In this document: piece after piece, positions 1 through 11,497 of the stretch
Numbering within the stretch: position 1 is the first letter of the stretch
Layout of the letters: each line of letters starts with the position of its first letter
DNA from: Leucaena leucocephala
Taxonomy: Eukaryota; Streptophyta; Magnoliopsida; Fabales; Fabaceae
Length of the DNA stretch: 64,000 bases
Direction of reading: 5' to 3'
Assembly (NCBI GenBank): GCA_037074615.1
Contig: CM073549.1
Location: 4,407,001 to 4,471,000 of the forward strand
Notes under the pieces: generated by a model
What the model saw: only the letters and a program-made list of their open reading frames with translations
What the model was told of the DNA's origin: nothing
Databases searched by the model: none
Position numbers and translations under genes: made by a program

Positions 1-33
1 TAATTTATAAAAAATAATATTTTATTATAATTC

Positions 34-190
34 TAGTCGTGATATTTAGAGAGATATTTTAATTTTTAGGTACTTAAGTTTACACTTGAGGATAATAGAT
101 AATTTGTCTTGTCTAATATTAATATCGCTTAAAAAAAAGAGAGATTTCACCCTACTCTTAAATTGTAAGTGAGTCTAATTTTATTTTAAA
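34..190 (+). repeat. dispersed repeat, copy 1
   Basis: This block resembles a better preserved copy at 41848-42010. Both run through the same ordered words: a TCGTGA..TT start, a 'gaggataatagat' or 'gagggtaatagac' core, 'tattaatatcgc' or 'tattggtatcgcc', then 'gagatttc' and a 'gtaagt/gtaagc' tail. The order is conserved but many bases differ. The family is not recognised; it is probably a decayed transposon fragment. Confidence 0.4.
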
Positions 191-1747
191 AATTTTTGTA
201 CTGACCAAAAAAAACAAAATGATTGGCAATTTGAAGCGTGCTTTCTTCCTATATTACTTCTTCTTTGAGGTAGGGTCCATTGATTGTGATGTTCTTGAGC
301 AACACAATTAATAATGACTACCAATAATTTTACACTATTAATTTAAAATATTTTAATTAAATATTTTTAAAAAATTAGCCTGAGATCCTAAATAAAAAAT
401 TTAATTACTCACAAATTTTAATAATAATTAAGAAGCTAACAATATCAAATTTAAATATAGAAATTAATAAATTTATATTATTTATAATTTTTTAGTAATT
501 AAACTTATTCTTAAAATTTTATAATAATTCTTTTAATATTCTTTCTAAAGTTGGATAGGTTAGTTTATACTTGATCTGTACTCCTAATGCCAAACTTTTT
601 TTGGGCAAATCCCACTCGAACAAGCTTTGCTTACCCTTTAAAAGGGGGGAAAACTGTCCAAAGACAAAAATTTGATAAAATCATGTTAAAAGATCTCAAG
701 AATTATAATAAACTCTTCCCAGTCAATTTTAGGGATCAGCTGCAACAGTTTAGAAATTACAGTAATTTAGTTATAATTTTATCGTAATTATGCCAGAATT
801 TGTTGGAATAATTTTTATTCAAACTTTATCTTTTTTTATTCCCGGGATTAATGATAAATTTTAAGATATTTTAATATGATATTTGTTCAGCTGGGGTCCT
901 CATTTATAATTCCAAGTTCCAACCGTTAGAAAAGTTGAGCCCTTCGATTATATATTTCATAAGGGAATTCTAAATGTTTATTTGAATTTTTGATGAATGA
1001 CCAAAGTAGATTCTACCACAAGGTACAAAAGGCGCCAAAAGAAACACATAAATGAGATTGGGATTTGGGAACGAGACAAGCTTCTTCTCTTTTGTATTTA
1101 TTTAAATATTAAAATTTAAAAAAAAAAATTCACCCTGCCTTTATATATTATAGGTAAGTATAACTCTATTTAAAAAAATTATATAAAAAAATATATTTAA
1201 GTTTAACATACTGTTCAAAACACATATTTATTTGTAATTGAAGTGGGCCTTGTACTTGATGGCAAAAAAAAAAAAAAATAGTCATAGATGTGTCTTAGTT
1301 TTGACGAGAGATTAGTGTAGAATTTGTCTAATTTTATTTTTTAAGTATATTAATAAAAGAAGTGGGCCTTGTACTGTAAAAGTGTAAAAATGACTCGTAC
1401 AATGAATAGTAGCAGTGTTTATTATAAGATTTATATTTATATGGACCCTAAAAAATTCGTAAGTGGGGACAAAATTTACATATTCCATGGTGTTTTAATC
1501 TTTTTACAATCGATAATATTTATATTAATGGGAATATATTGTTAAAATGTATTTAGAGCAAAAATAAGAAAAAGTTCTTCACAGGGGAATATGTTCCAAA
1601 ATTCTCCTTATTAAAGTCCTTTAATGTTTCAAAATTCTCACAAAATAATAAAATAAAAAATAAAATCATTTACATTCTTGCAAAAACTTACTCTGTATAA
1701 TGAAACACCTCTTCTATGAGAAATAAATAATAAGTTAACTGAACATA
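191..1747. other. intergenic, no gene seen
   Basis: AT-rich sequence with poly-A/T runs and no ORF that looks protein-like. The segment around 1120-1170 weakly echoes the tail of the dispersed repeat at 34-190. Nothing else can be supported. Confidence 0.6.
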
Positions 1748-2185
1748 AGGGTGTGTTTGGCTCAACAGAGGGAAAGGAAAGGAAAGGAAGAAGAGAGATT
1801 TTATTATTACCTTGTTTGGATTAATATTAAGGGAGGGGAGCAGAGAGATTTTTATATTATATTGTTTGGTTCAAGAAAAGAGGGGAGAAAAAATACTTTT
1901 ATATAGACAAATTTCTCTTATATTATTTTATAGAATATTTTAATAAAATATAATATAGGGGTAATATTAGGATATTAAAAAAATATAGACATATTAATAT
2001 TATAAAATAATAATATTACACTTCTCCAAATTCACCTAATTTTGAAGGGGAAGTAAAGTTGGAGATTTTCCCTCCCCTCCTAAATATCTTAATTAGGCAA
2101 ATAAGGAGAGGAGAGCAAAATCCCCTCCGCCTCCCCCCTCCCCCCTCCCCCCTCCCCCCAAATTACCCCTAACAAACCAAGCGGT
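1748..2185. mobile_element. MITE-like element with C-rich core
   Basis: The left edge reads GTGTGTTTGGCTCAA and the right edge CTAACAAACCAAGCGG, which are roughly inverted. A second internal 'tgtttggttcaag' lies near 1862. The left part is purine-rich (GGAAAGGAAAGG) and the right part pyrimidine-rich, ending in an array of C6T units at 2131-2159. No target duplication was identified, so the borders are approximate. Confidence 0.4.
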
Positions 2186-3093
2186 GGATATTACAAAAAT
2201 AAGTAGTATTTTAGAAAAATAGAATAAAAAACAGAGACAAGTTTCATCTTTTGCACTCATAGATCTTACAAAAATAGAATTCAGTACTCCTCCCTGTTTT
2301 ATTTCTCGTTAACTTGCCATGATGTGATATGTTTCTTGGGATAATAATCATTTAACGTAGCTAACTGCAGTAAGGTAATACATAACAATTATCTATATAC
2401 AAAGCTAACTCAATTACTCACTTGCATATATATATGAATAATGTGGATTCAAATTGACTGGATTTTATGAATATATGTAATTTGTCTGTGTAACACCGTG
2501 GTTTTCAGTCCGTGATTCATATGGAAACTTAGCTTATTACTGCCAAACTCTTATAAGGCCGTAGTAATTTTCATGTTTTCTTCCTTTTTCTAAATGTACG
2601 AGACCATGAATTCATATCATGATGATTTCTTGTATCTTTACAAATTAAAGAGTAGTTCCAAGATAAATTTATTATAAATAACTAATATAACTAATTTTTT
2701 AATAATTTAATTGATAAAATGTTTTAGTTCTTTTGCGTTCTTTGATATAAACGTAGAACCAAATACCATACATACAGTAGTCAGATAATTTAACGTCCGG
2801 GTTTTGTACGATAAAGGTAAAGCAATACTATATACTTTTTTATTGGTAAAGCAAATAAATATTTTAATAATTTTTAATATAAAAACTAATTAGAGAGTTA
2901 ATTTTAACCTTAAATATAAGGTATAAATTGAACTAAATTTTTTAATATAATTAAATTAGTTAAATAAATTATATATTAAAGATAAAAAGTGTATCACTAT
3001 CAATAATTTTATTGGTGAAAGACTAATGTTTGTTAGGAGAACGTATAATTTTGTGACAAAAGAATAAACCAAATACAACAAAAGGAAGTAATA
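2186..3093. other. intergenic upstream of MIR399 L1
   Basis: AT-rich, with no ORF or RNA gene recognised. The last bases (about 3083-3101) match the conserved sequence just upstream of the P1BS in L2 and so belong to the L1 promoter, which is split by the insertion at 3102-3737. Confidence 0.5.
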
Positions 3094-3101
3094 AGGGATA
3101 G

Positions 3102-3737
3102 TAGGGGTGTTCAAATTTGTTCTGTCTCGGGTGTCCTGACCTAGTCCTAGTGATTTTAAGACGGGTCCGTCCTGTCTTGAGAAGGGTTAGGATGGATGGA
3201 TCTTGGCTTGACCCTCAGGACTCCCGTCCCGTTTCGACCCCAATTTTTTTTAAAAAAATATCATATTCTCCCATCTTTCCCCCTCTATTCACTCGTTTCA
3301 AGCTCTCCGTCTCTTTTCTCACATTTTGTTCACTCACAGTCATAGGTCTCTCTAACCGCCACTCTCATGCAGATATTTTTACTTACAAATATTTTTATAC
3401 ATATATTTTTATTTTTTCTTATTGTTGTGTTTTCTTTCCCCTTATATGGGTAAGTTATCATTTTATATCATGGAGGAATGTTGGTATTTAGAAGAAGTTG
3501 CTATGACATTTTATATAGAATAATTTACCAAGATAATTTTATTATAATATTTTTTTAAAAAAAAATTTGGACCTAGAATTCCCTGTCTCATCTTGAACCT
3601 GTCCAAGTCCCGTTTGGGACTGGGACAAATTTAGGATGGGACGGGACATGGGATGTATTTTACGTCCCGTGTACTGTATTATGACGGGATACGGGGCGAG
3701 ATTGTCTTAGTCCTGACCCGTTCCGTGAGCACCCCTA
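3102..3737. mobile_element. hAT-like non-autonomous element inserted in a MIR399 promoter
   Basis: The element begins TAGGGGTG and ends CACCCCTA, a perfect 8-bp terminal inverted repeat. It is flanked by AGGGATAG (3094-3101) and AGAGATAG (3738-3745), an 8-bp target duplication with one mismatch, the size typical of hAT elements. The interior holds GC-richer, inversely repeated tracts near both ends built on 'cctgtccc/gggacggg' themes. The ORF inside (from 3117) has no protein-like features. Intact paralogous promoters at L2 and L4 lack the insertion and show the empty site. Confidence 0.72.
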
Positions 3738-3752
3738 AGAGATAGTTCCAAA

Positions 3753-3760
3753 GGATATTC
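3753..3760 (+). promoter_or_regulatory. P1BS of MIR399 L1 (no TATA box)
   Basis: GGATATTC matches the PHR1-binding consensus GNATATNC and sits in the conserved context 'gttccaaagg'. The segment that carries the CATAAATAAG TATA box in L2 and L4 is missing here, so the P1BS is only 42 bp from the hairpin. A transposon ends 15 bp upstream. The promoter may be weakened. Confidence 0.6.
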
Positions 3761-3801
3761 ATATGGCTTGTCATGAGAAGAAATATGCATATGCCTGGTA
3801 A

Positions 3802-3932
3802 GTTGCAGATGATTACAAGGCAATTTCTTCATTAGCAGTTTCCCATTCATCCATCTCAGCCCTATATATCAATATGTGTTTGGGTGATGAGTACACTGCC
3901 AAAGAAGATTTGCCCAGTGATTCTCTTGCAAC
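3802..3932 (+). ncRNA. MIR399: MIR399 precursor L1
   Basis: The stem-loop opens with GTTGCAG and closes with TTGCAAC. The mature 3'-arm sequence is at 3897-3917: TGCCAAAGAAGATTTGCCC followed by AG. It differs from canonical miR399 by A instead of G at position 9. The 5' arm (about 3817-3838) reads AAGGCAATTTCTTCATTAGC and still pairs, with T opposite the variant base. miR399 guides cleavage of PHO2/UBC24 mRNA under phosphate starvation (established for the family). The hairpin looks able to fold, but the promoter is disrupted (transposon plus lost TATA box), so expression is doubtful. Confidence 0.75.
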
Positions 3933-4521
3933 CACTGCCATAAAAAAAAGGAATCTGTTTTCATGGTGATGAGTTGTTATGCCACTAGATCACAAGACTC
4001 TTAGGTGTTTCCCAATCCACTTTAAACTGAAGTAAAACTATTACTCTCTCTTGTCATAAATATAGGAGTTAATTGAGGGGTTTATTTTAGTTTTAAAATA
4101 AAAATCCAATCCACTTTGTGATCTAAATTTATAACTTTTTTTGAAACTTTCCATGTTAATTGCTTATATTAAAAAGTTTTTATTAAAGGGAATGATAATT
4201 AAATGAGATATTTTATGAACTCAGCAGTTGCAAATAACTCAACATTTAGTTAAATGCTACCAATTCTAATACAATCTTGAGTTATTTGCAACTAATCTTA
4301 AATTAATTATATAGATTTTGATTGAAAGAGGAAATCAATACACATTTCTTATAAATAATTAATTTAATTAATTGTCTTAATTTTTATAAATTAATTATGT
4401 AAGTCATATATCAAAGACATGAGGAGTATTAAATAAGTAATTAAAGGAGAGAGAAAATTCATGATGCGTGATCTCAAGTTTGACAATCACAAATCAGTGC
4501 ATCACAGAATCCGAATTCAAG

Positions 4522-4860
4522 AGCTGCTTCTATTTTCCACATACTTATGGGTTCATTCGGTGAAATTAAAAAAACAAAAAACCAGAACATGCTTCAGTAT
4601 CTTCTCTTTCTCAAAGCATCATTCATGGCCTATTCTTTCTTTACCAGTTCACATGTTCTCTTTTTCTTCTTTGTGAACAAATTAAAGTCAGATTCTTTCT
4701 ACTCGATTCAATCGAAAGCCATATATTCCAATATATATTGGATTATATGTTAATTTACATAAAGTTGCTTTTATGTTAATTTACTCTTTCAATCAAAAGC
4801 CATATACTCTTTCTTCTTTTTCTGCTGTTTGACTCGTTCAGACCTCTAATAATGGATCCT
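4522..4860 (+). repeat. decayed copy of MIR399 upstream segment
   Basis: 'gctgcttctattttc', 'gggttcattc.g..aaaatta', 'cagaacatgct' and 'ctcaaagcat' occur in the same order as at 8570-8700 and 13460-13590, the upstream parts of the L3 and L6 units. This is therefore an older copy of that unit with no hairpin. ORFs here (from 4461 and 4547) are not genes. Confidence 0.45.
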
Positions 4861-4927
4861 CACCTTTATGCCACAATTATAATATTTAATCAAGCATTAT
4901 ATGATAACTATTCCTGTTTCAGTAAGC

Positions 4928-4952
4928 ATTATATATATATATATATATATAT
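4928..4952. repeat. (AT)n microsatellite
   Basis: Uninterrupted AT dinucleotide run, suitable as a length-polymorphic marker. Confidence 0.8.
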
Positions 4953-5722
4953 GATATCCCCAAAGTTGTGTGATTCAATTATGAGATATCTATCACTTTA
5001 AGTTTCTTGTCCAATTTTGGGAAAACCCTGCCCCACGATAGCCTAAAAGAAATATAAATGATACATATGATTAAAAAAAATTATATTTTAAAATGTCATT
5101 ACAAAATAATGCGTGCCATCTGATCAAACCATGATCTTTGTGAGAATAAGAGAGATCAATAGGTGAGTCATAATTTTTTGTTAAAAGAAGTTCCATGTAT
5201 TGGACAGATTTTGAATATTACAAGCATAGACACAATGAATGAATTAGTGCAATTACAATTTAAAGAGAAGACGATAGTGAATTAAAGTTTAACAATTTTC
5301 TACTAACAACTGTTTGTTCTAGTAAAATGGGTTTTAACTGTTTAATAACGAAGTTTTGAATTTGAATCTGTATAAATATAAAAATATTTTTAGGAGAACT
5401 ATCCAATTGGGCTTAAGTTTAATAGTGTTTGAATTTGACCTAATACGATAAATTAAACAGGGGACATAAAATATTGTAAAAATCAGCTGATTGGAGAGGA
5501 AAAATTATAATTTAATTATATAAAACAAAGATAAGATAGTAATTAATTAAGTTGTATACTTCACTTAACAAGAAAACTAAAATTCTTCCGATATATCCTC
5601 ACATACTGTTCAACAAATATATTTAATTTATATATTACTACAAGGAATGGTTCTGGGACAAATGAATATAACCATATAAGAGGCCACAAATCAAAACAAA
5701 AGAAATAAGGGATAGTTCCAAA

Positions 5723-5754
5723 GGATATACCACTTGTGGGAAGGCATAAATAAG
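5723..5754 (+). promoter_or_regulatory. P1BS and TATA box of MIR399 L2
   Basis: GGATATAC (5723-5730) fits GNATATNC. CATAAATAAG (5745-5754) is a TATA box. The same pair with the same spacing recurs at L3, L4, L6 and L7. The predicted start (25-35 bp after the TATA box) is only a few to about 20 bases before the hairpin at 5794. Confidence 0.75.
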
Positions 5755-5793
5755 ATTGCCATGAGATGCAATATCTGTGTGTATGGCTTTCGA

Positions 5794-5922
5794 GTTGCAG
5801 ATGCATTACTGGGCGAGATCTTCCTTGGCAGGTAACCACTATTATATTTATCTCAGAGACAAGCAATATAATATCAGTGTGTAAACTGCCAAAGAAGATT
5901 TGCCCAGTGATTCTCCTGCAAC
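5794..5922 (+). ncRNA. MIR399: MIR399 precursor L2
   Basis: The stem runs from GTTGCAG to CTGCAAC. The mature 3'-arm sequence is at 5887-5907 (TGCCAAAGAAGATTTGCCC, then AG), the position-9 A variant shared with L1 and L4. The 5'-arm star region at 5811-5831 (GGGCGAGATCTTCCTTGGCA) pairs with it, including T opposite the variant A. The loop of about 55 nt is AT-rich. The promoter (P1BS plus TATA) is intact. The whole unit is duplicated at L4. Expected role: phosphate-starvation-induced silencing of PHO2/UBC24. This is among the best-preserved members of the cluster. Confidence 0.88.
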
Positions 5923-6480
5923 TTTGCTTCACCGACATGGAGCTCGTCTGGTTCTATATACACTGAAGACAACCAGAAGCACGTAGATCAAGCACAGTTA
6001 TAGCTATTAGTCAAGGCGTAACTCTATTTTCTTAAGCTTTTCTGAGGGGATGCCATGGATTGTGATGTTAAGCCCATCAAATCAAAAGGGAGATATTAGT
6101 TGAACCTTCTCTAACAAAGCATTCTCAGTGTACAGGTTGAATCTAGATAAACATGTCAATGCAATTCAATTACATTCATCTCTTTTTCATCGTCACCTTT
6201 TGCATTTTTGTTTTGTAGGGGACAAGAAGATGATCTGAATATTAATTTGAGGCATTTGTGCATTTTATTTGTAATTTAGGATGTCACGTTCAAGGTTTGT
6301 GTGATTTATTTCCTTTTTTAATTCTTAATTACATTATTATTGAATTATATGGACTGCGTTGTGGTACATTATATGCAGACGCACCGTACAAGGAGTACCT
6401 ACAATTAAAGCAAGAAGAGGGTTGTTTATCATTAAAGCAAGGATTACCTACAATTACAATTTGAATTTAGTATTAATATC
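5923..6480 (+). ncRNA. pri-miR399 L2 3' region with putative intron
   Basis: Sequence 3' of the hairpin is well conserved with the region after L4 (11629-12190). A possible small intron is shared by both: donor CAG|GTTGAATC at 6135 and acceptor TTTTGTAG| ending at 6218, against TAG|GTCGAG at 11820 and TTTGCAG| ending at 11900. The short ORF at 6258-6464 is not conserved as a reading frame. The primary transcript probably extends here, but the exon structure is inferred only. Confidence 0.35.
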
Positions 6481-7014
6481 CTTAAGCAACCTAGTGGCAT
6501 AAAAATTATTTTATAATTAGAGTCCCGCTTGTAATATTTGTAATATTAAGTTATCAGTGCCTATCTCTCTAATTTAAAAAATTGAATTTAGTATTGTTTA
6601 ACAATAATTGTAATGTCCAATTTGGACAAAATTTTGAGCAATGTGAGGATGATCCTTTTACAGCTTTACAATTTTAACAGTGTATTTCTTGAAAGTTTTA
6701 AACTTATATAAATAAATCTTTTAATTTGTTTCTCATTAATGACAATATGTATTAACTAATAGAAAAATGTAGTTACGTGTATTAATTAATTTTAATTTGG
6801 TGTCAACTTTCAAAAGTCAATGAGAGTATTTAGTCGTAAAGTTTAAATACTTTTTTGCTTGAAGCAAATAAATTTTTATCGATCCCTTTGTTCCGTACGT
6901 ATCAAGAAAGAAAAGAGAAACGGTCTTATTTGACTTTCTCCCCCTGAAATGTTTTGCCCGTATCTGTAGCAAGTATTCTTTTATAAATAGCGTGGGTATG
7001 AGAAATCCCAAATA

Positions 7015-7494
7015 ACGATTTTAAAAAGATTTTTAGTTTGAATTTTTTTAAAATAAATAGTTATATTTATCTAAAAAGACTTTTAGACTAAACTATAGTT
7101 TAAAACTAAAGTTTTAAATAAGCTACTCAGACTAGCTTCTGGAACAGTAGAAAGGCTTATGAACTACCCAATTACTATTTTACCTTTACTTTTTCTTACA
7201 CCTTATATTCTCTCTCCTCTATCTTTTCCATCATCTATCCTCTATCCTCTATCCTCTCTCATCTCTCATCTCTCTTCTCTCTTCTCCACCCTCTCTCCTT
7301 TCTCTTCTTTATCATCTCTCCTCTCTCCTACTTTTAATAAAATCATACCATTTTTAACAATTACTAATCACAAAATCCCTTATACTAATAATTATCCAAA
7401 CATTTATTTTTTTAGAACCATTTTTTTTCCATAAGCTCTTCTCCATAAGTTCCTTTTCTAAAAGCTGTCCAAAAACCCTTTTTTTTCATAGAAG
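7015..7494. mobile_element. MITE of polypyrimidine-core family, copy 1
   Basis: The ends carry the family words (gattttaaaaagatttttagtttg... at the left; ...aaaagctgtccaaaaaccc at the right) and the core is a long CT-rich tract (7210-7335) of 'tctcctctatc/ctctctc' units. Related copies are at 14126, 33994, 35689 and 54316. The CT core creates a spurious Ser/Leu-rich ORF at 7159-7434. Confidence 0.55.
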
Positions 7495-7495
7495 G

Positions 7496-8003
7496 GTAGA
7501 GGTGAATCTTAAAGTAATTTTAGAGGAGTAATTAGTACTCTAAAATATTTAAGAATACAATTAATACCCTAAACTAATTTTGGAGATACAATTAACACCC
7601 TAAAATATTTAAATTGTTACAATTTTGCCCAGTTGCTAATAAAAACACAAATTTTTATTTAATATATGTCACATAAACTTTTTATTTTGACATATTATTG
7701 TCTAAAAGACCACATGTGTAATATCATTTTAATAAATTACACTAAATAAACTATAAATTTTTTTAATCTTCACATATGAATTCTATACAATAAATTTTAG
7801 GGTTTATTAAGTCCTCATTTTTAAAAAATGACATAAATTTATATTTCTATTAGTAAAAGTGTAAAATTATACCAATTTAAATATTTTAGGGTGCTGGTCG
7901 TACCTCCAAAATTAGTTTAGAGTGCTACTTACACCATTAAATACTTTAAAGTGTTAATTGCTCTTCTAAAATTAGTTTAGAGTACTGGATGCACTTTTAC
8001 TCT
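7496..8003. mobile_element. foldback MITE with long terminal inverted repeats
   Basis: The left arm (GTAGAGGTGAATC... 'ctaaactaattttggagatac') and the right arm read on the opposite strand (GTAAAAGTGCATC... 'ctaaactaattttggaggtac') match over more than 100 bp with mismatches. The middle is AT-rich and non-coding. It is absent from the equivalent place in the L4-L6 unit. Confidence 0.6.
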
Positions 8004-8569
8004 ATATAAAATTATGTAAATCATCAACGCTTTAATTAGCTGTACATAATGCTCCCTAATCGAATTTAGCAACTTGCATGTGTATTCATGCATGAATTCA
8101 CATAGACATACATACATATTATGTTTTTATAATAATGTATGCATTTAATTGAAATCATTTAGGCTTCAAATAACCTAAAATTTAATTTAATTTTAACAAT
8201 TAAAAATTATTTATATTTTTCATTGCACATTCTTCAAAAAATAGAAAATATTAAAATTTTATAAAATGAATAAAATTTAAACAATTCCTTATCGAAGTTT
8301 TTCTCCTAGCTACTTTTATATAAACATTGAAGAGGAAATCTAACAAATTCTTGTAATTAAAAAACTGTTTCAACTAACAAAAAGTTAATCTTATTAGTAA
8401 AAAATTTGCTTATAGCCCATATTATTGTAAGTTTAAATTTTATTGTCAATATAATCTTCTTACTGATAAGCAATCTTAAAAGTACTTTTATAAATATTTG
8501 TTGAGTTTGAACACATACTCTAACCTTTATGGGTGTCCAAACATAACTTATCTAAATTTTTTTATAAAA

Positions 8570-9120
8570 AATGGCTGCTTCAAGTCGCCTCATAGACACA
8601 AATTTTGTGTCTAATGAGCAAAACTAAACTTACCAAATCTTTATTGGAACAAATACAGAACATGCTCTCGGATCTCCTTTCCCAAAGCATAATTCAATTA
8701 ACTTTCTCTTTCGATTTTCCAACATAATCAGATTCTACGGATCGACCCATTTTCAACACACACACACACACAATCTAAGAACATATATTCTAAGTTCTAA
8801 ACGTATCATTATATGTTTGGCCTTACAAAATCATATAGGGACAGCAGCGTACGAATTGACCCCTTGTTACTTACATATTGTTTGATTTTGTGTCAAGTGG
8901 CTTATCAAGTTGGCCGCCGCCATTGACTAGTGTCTGTGGCGTACTTCCATGTAAAATCACTAAAACATTATACTTATGGGAAAATTATAAACAGGTCTTA
9001 GTAAGGTCATTTTCGATTAAGCCCTCTAAATTTGGCTTATTCCATAGATATCCCAAGGAATACATGGGTCTCGCGCCACTTGTTAAAATTTCAAATGGCT
9101 ATAACTGTTAAATTTGATAA
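8570..9120 (+). repeat. upstream part of duplicated MIR399 unit (L3 copy)
   Basis: Matches 13460-15090 (the L6 unit) in order: 'gctgcttcaagtcg.ctcatagacacaa', 'cagaacatgctc', 'ggatctcctttcccaaagcat', 'catatagggacagca.cgtacgaattgaccc' and 'cgccacttgttaaaa'. The L6 copy has about 1 kb of extra DNA including a MITE. A short (CA)n lies at 8759-8771. The ORF at 8878-9111 is not conserved in frame. Confidence 0.65.
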
Positions 9121-9408
9121 TTATATTGATTGTTAAAATTTAAGTTTCCGTTTAAAATATCTTTAAATAAGAATTTAGAATCTGACAATTCTTAAAATCA
9201 AATTGAATCCTTTTTTCGGATTAGTCATCAGGAAGAAAATGGGCTGGTTTTGTGATAGTTTTCCCCGGATAAAGCGTACGTGGAGTGGCTTTATTCTGGA
9301 AGGCAAAAGTAAAACCTTTTTGTTACCAGAACGTATGGTTCATGAAACAAACGAATAAACCTATACGGGAGACCACAAGACACAACACAAAGAATGGATT
9401 GTTCCAAA

Positions 9409-9440
9409 GGATATGCCATTACTAGGAAACCATAAATAAG
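9409..9440 (+). promoter_or_regulatory. P1BS and TATA box of MIR399 L3
   Basis: GGATATGC (9409-9416) matches GNATATNC and CATAAATAAG (9431-9440) is the TATA box. About 150 bp of flanking sequence is shared with L6 and L7, starting at 'ctttattctggaaggcaaaagtaaaa'. Confidence 0.77.
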
Positions 9441-9471
9441 GACGATAGAAGCAACAATGTGGGTCCTCACG

Positions 9472-9593
9472 GTTGCAGATGAATTACAGGGCAACTTCTC
9501 CATTGGCGGTTAGACACTATTTGTAGTTTAATACATTTGTTCTTATAGTGTGCTCCCTGCCAAAGGAGATTTGCCCAGCGATTCTCCTTCAAC
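9472..9593 (+). ncRNA. MIR399: MIR399 precursor L3
   Basis: The mature 3'-arm sequence at 9558-9578 is canonical (TGCCAAAGGAGATTTGCCC then AG). The star arm at 9489-9509 is GGGCAACTTCTCCATTGGCG plus G. The stem base is GTTGCAG... and ...TTCAAC, and the loop is about 48 nt. The promoter module is intact. Expected function: repression of PHO2/UBC24 by mRNA cleavage during phosphate deficiency. L6 is its duplicate; L7 is a broken relative. Confidence 0.9.
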
Positions 9594-10049
9594 TTCGCTT
9601 CTCATTCTTTAAAATTGTTCTTCAACACATTGTTATGAGTCTCATACCGAGAAGCCTATAAAAGAAGTGGGATTTAAAAGTCGAAGGGATTTTTTCACCA
9701 ACATAGTAGTATTTTAAGATAGGCTTTTCCTTTAGACTTGTGCTAATAACACATATATACTATTCATCTCGTCGTTAATATAGGATATATTTAACTAATT
9801 TATTTATATTAAGAAAGTTAATAGAATTAGTTAATATAATATATATTTTTTAAACACCCTAATCATCGTTTTTAACCCCATCTTTTTATCTCTTACTTAA
9901 TTATTTTGAAGGAGTATCAATAGAGATGATTTAGAAAAAATAATAAAGATAGGAAATAGATATATATGATCAATATCAACTCTCTAATTATATTATATAT
10001 TAAGGACCGGATAAGTACTATTGAAAGCTTAAACTAGCTACAAGTTGAT

Positions 10050-10340
10050 GCTATATATTCTTTGCGTTTTGTGATTATGTATTGGCTCTTGTTCATAGTA
10101 AGCCACGAGGATGTAACTATGTGCAAAGGATTGTTCATGTTCATAGGCTGCTATATATATATGTGTGTGCGCGCGCGCGCGCGCAAAGACATAATAGATT
10201 CAAAATGATAATGTTTTTCAGATTTAGAATATGATACTGTAGCGTCATACGTGATCATCTGTCCCTCTATATGTTGTAGATGATGTATTATTATCAATGT
10301 CAAGATGTCAATCTTTTAATTTTTATACGCCATTTTATTA
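10050..10340 (+). repeat. 3' end of L3 unit with GT/GC microsatellite
   Basis: 'ttggctcttgttcatagtaagc.ac.aggatgtaactatg.gcaaaggatt.ttcat' is shared with 15655-15715 after L6, so the duplication extends past the hairpin. A compound run of (TA)n, (TG)n and (CG)n at 10152-10184 is alternating purine-pyrimidine, a possible Z-DNA former. Confidence 0.6.
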
Positions 10341-11077
10341 AATGTATTGAATTGAGACATTGATTTGTTCATTAATTAGCCAATTTAATTTAATTCTAAT
10401 ATTTTTCATATAACTCTTGCATAATTTTAATAATATTTACAATATTCAAATACAATATATATTTCATAATAACAAGGAAGTACAATGGATAAACCAACAA
10501 ACGATTTTATTGAATATAATGGAATGTCTGTTTCACCCGCAAAATTTTCCCTATATCATTTAAAAAAGAAAAAGAAGAAGAAAAATTAAAAGAATAGGAG
10601 AAATTAATAAAAAATTCCCATTGAAAAATTTGCCTAAAAATACTTAAAATTTGTTGAAAGACCTATCTTCAATAGATGCTACACTTCTTTAACTGTATCT
10701 AATCTATCTTCACTTATGTACTAAATGGAAAAAATTTACACATAGCTAAAAATATGTTAAACATAGTTAAATAAGAGTTGTTCTTGTTGAAGAAAAATTA
10801 TATATGCTCAAAGACCTGGATCTTTAGATATTAATTCTTGGACTATAAATTTTCTGCAATTTTTTCGGAAGAATATAGAGTTGCTGTTTTTCCATAGTTG
10901 TGAACTTCTCTTTGCAGCACTCCAAATTTATAATCGCCAATATAGAGTAAACATATCTTCACATCACATGCATAGATACAATGAATGAATCAGAGCGAAT
11001 TAATTACAATCTAAAGAGAAGATATAAGAGTATATTTAAGTTTAATGTTTTCTTGTTACTTGTATAGTATTAAGTCA

Positions 11078-11079
11078 GT

Positions 11080-11106
<27 letters not shown>
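11078..11106. repeat. (AT)n microsatellite
   Basis: AT dinucleotide run in the upstream part of the L4 unit. Confidence 0.8.
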
Positions 11107-11112
<6 letters not shown>

Positions 11113-11428
11113 GTCTTATTTATATAGGATGAATATATTGCAATGAAAGAAATAAATTAAACAGGGCACATCAATTGTAAAAATCAATTGATGGGAGATA
11201 GGAAAACTTATGATTTAATTATATAAAAAAGATAAGATAGTAATAATTAATTAAGTAGTATGCTTCACTTAAAAAGTAAATTAAAAATCTTCAGGCATAT
11301 CCTCACGTACTATTCAACAAATATTTTTAATTTATAAATACTACACACTACCAGGCATGGTTCTGGGACAAAGGAATAAAACCTTGTAAAAGGCCACAAA
11401 TCAAAGAAAAGAAAGGTATAGTTCCAAA

Positions 11429-11460
11429 GGATATACCACTTTTGGGAAGCCATAAATAAG
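11429..11460 (+). promoter_or_regulatory. P1BS and TATA box of MIR399 L4
   Basis: GGATATAC (11429-11436) and CATAAATAAG (11451-11460), with the same spacing as L2. Confidence 0.77.
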
Positions 11461-11497
11461 AAGGCAATGAGAAGCAATCTCTGTGTGTGGCTTTCGA

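Noticed and set aside
3117..3491. 124-aa ORF
   Set aside because: Lies wholly inside the hAT-like element and shows no domain or codon bias.
7159..7434. Ser/Leu-rich 91-aa ORF
   Set aside because: Translation of the CT-rich core of a MITE; the same kind of ORF appears at 34157 and on the minus strand at 54454 within related elements.
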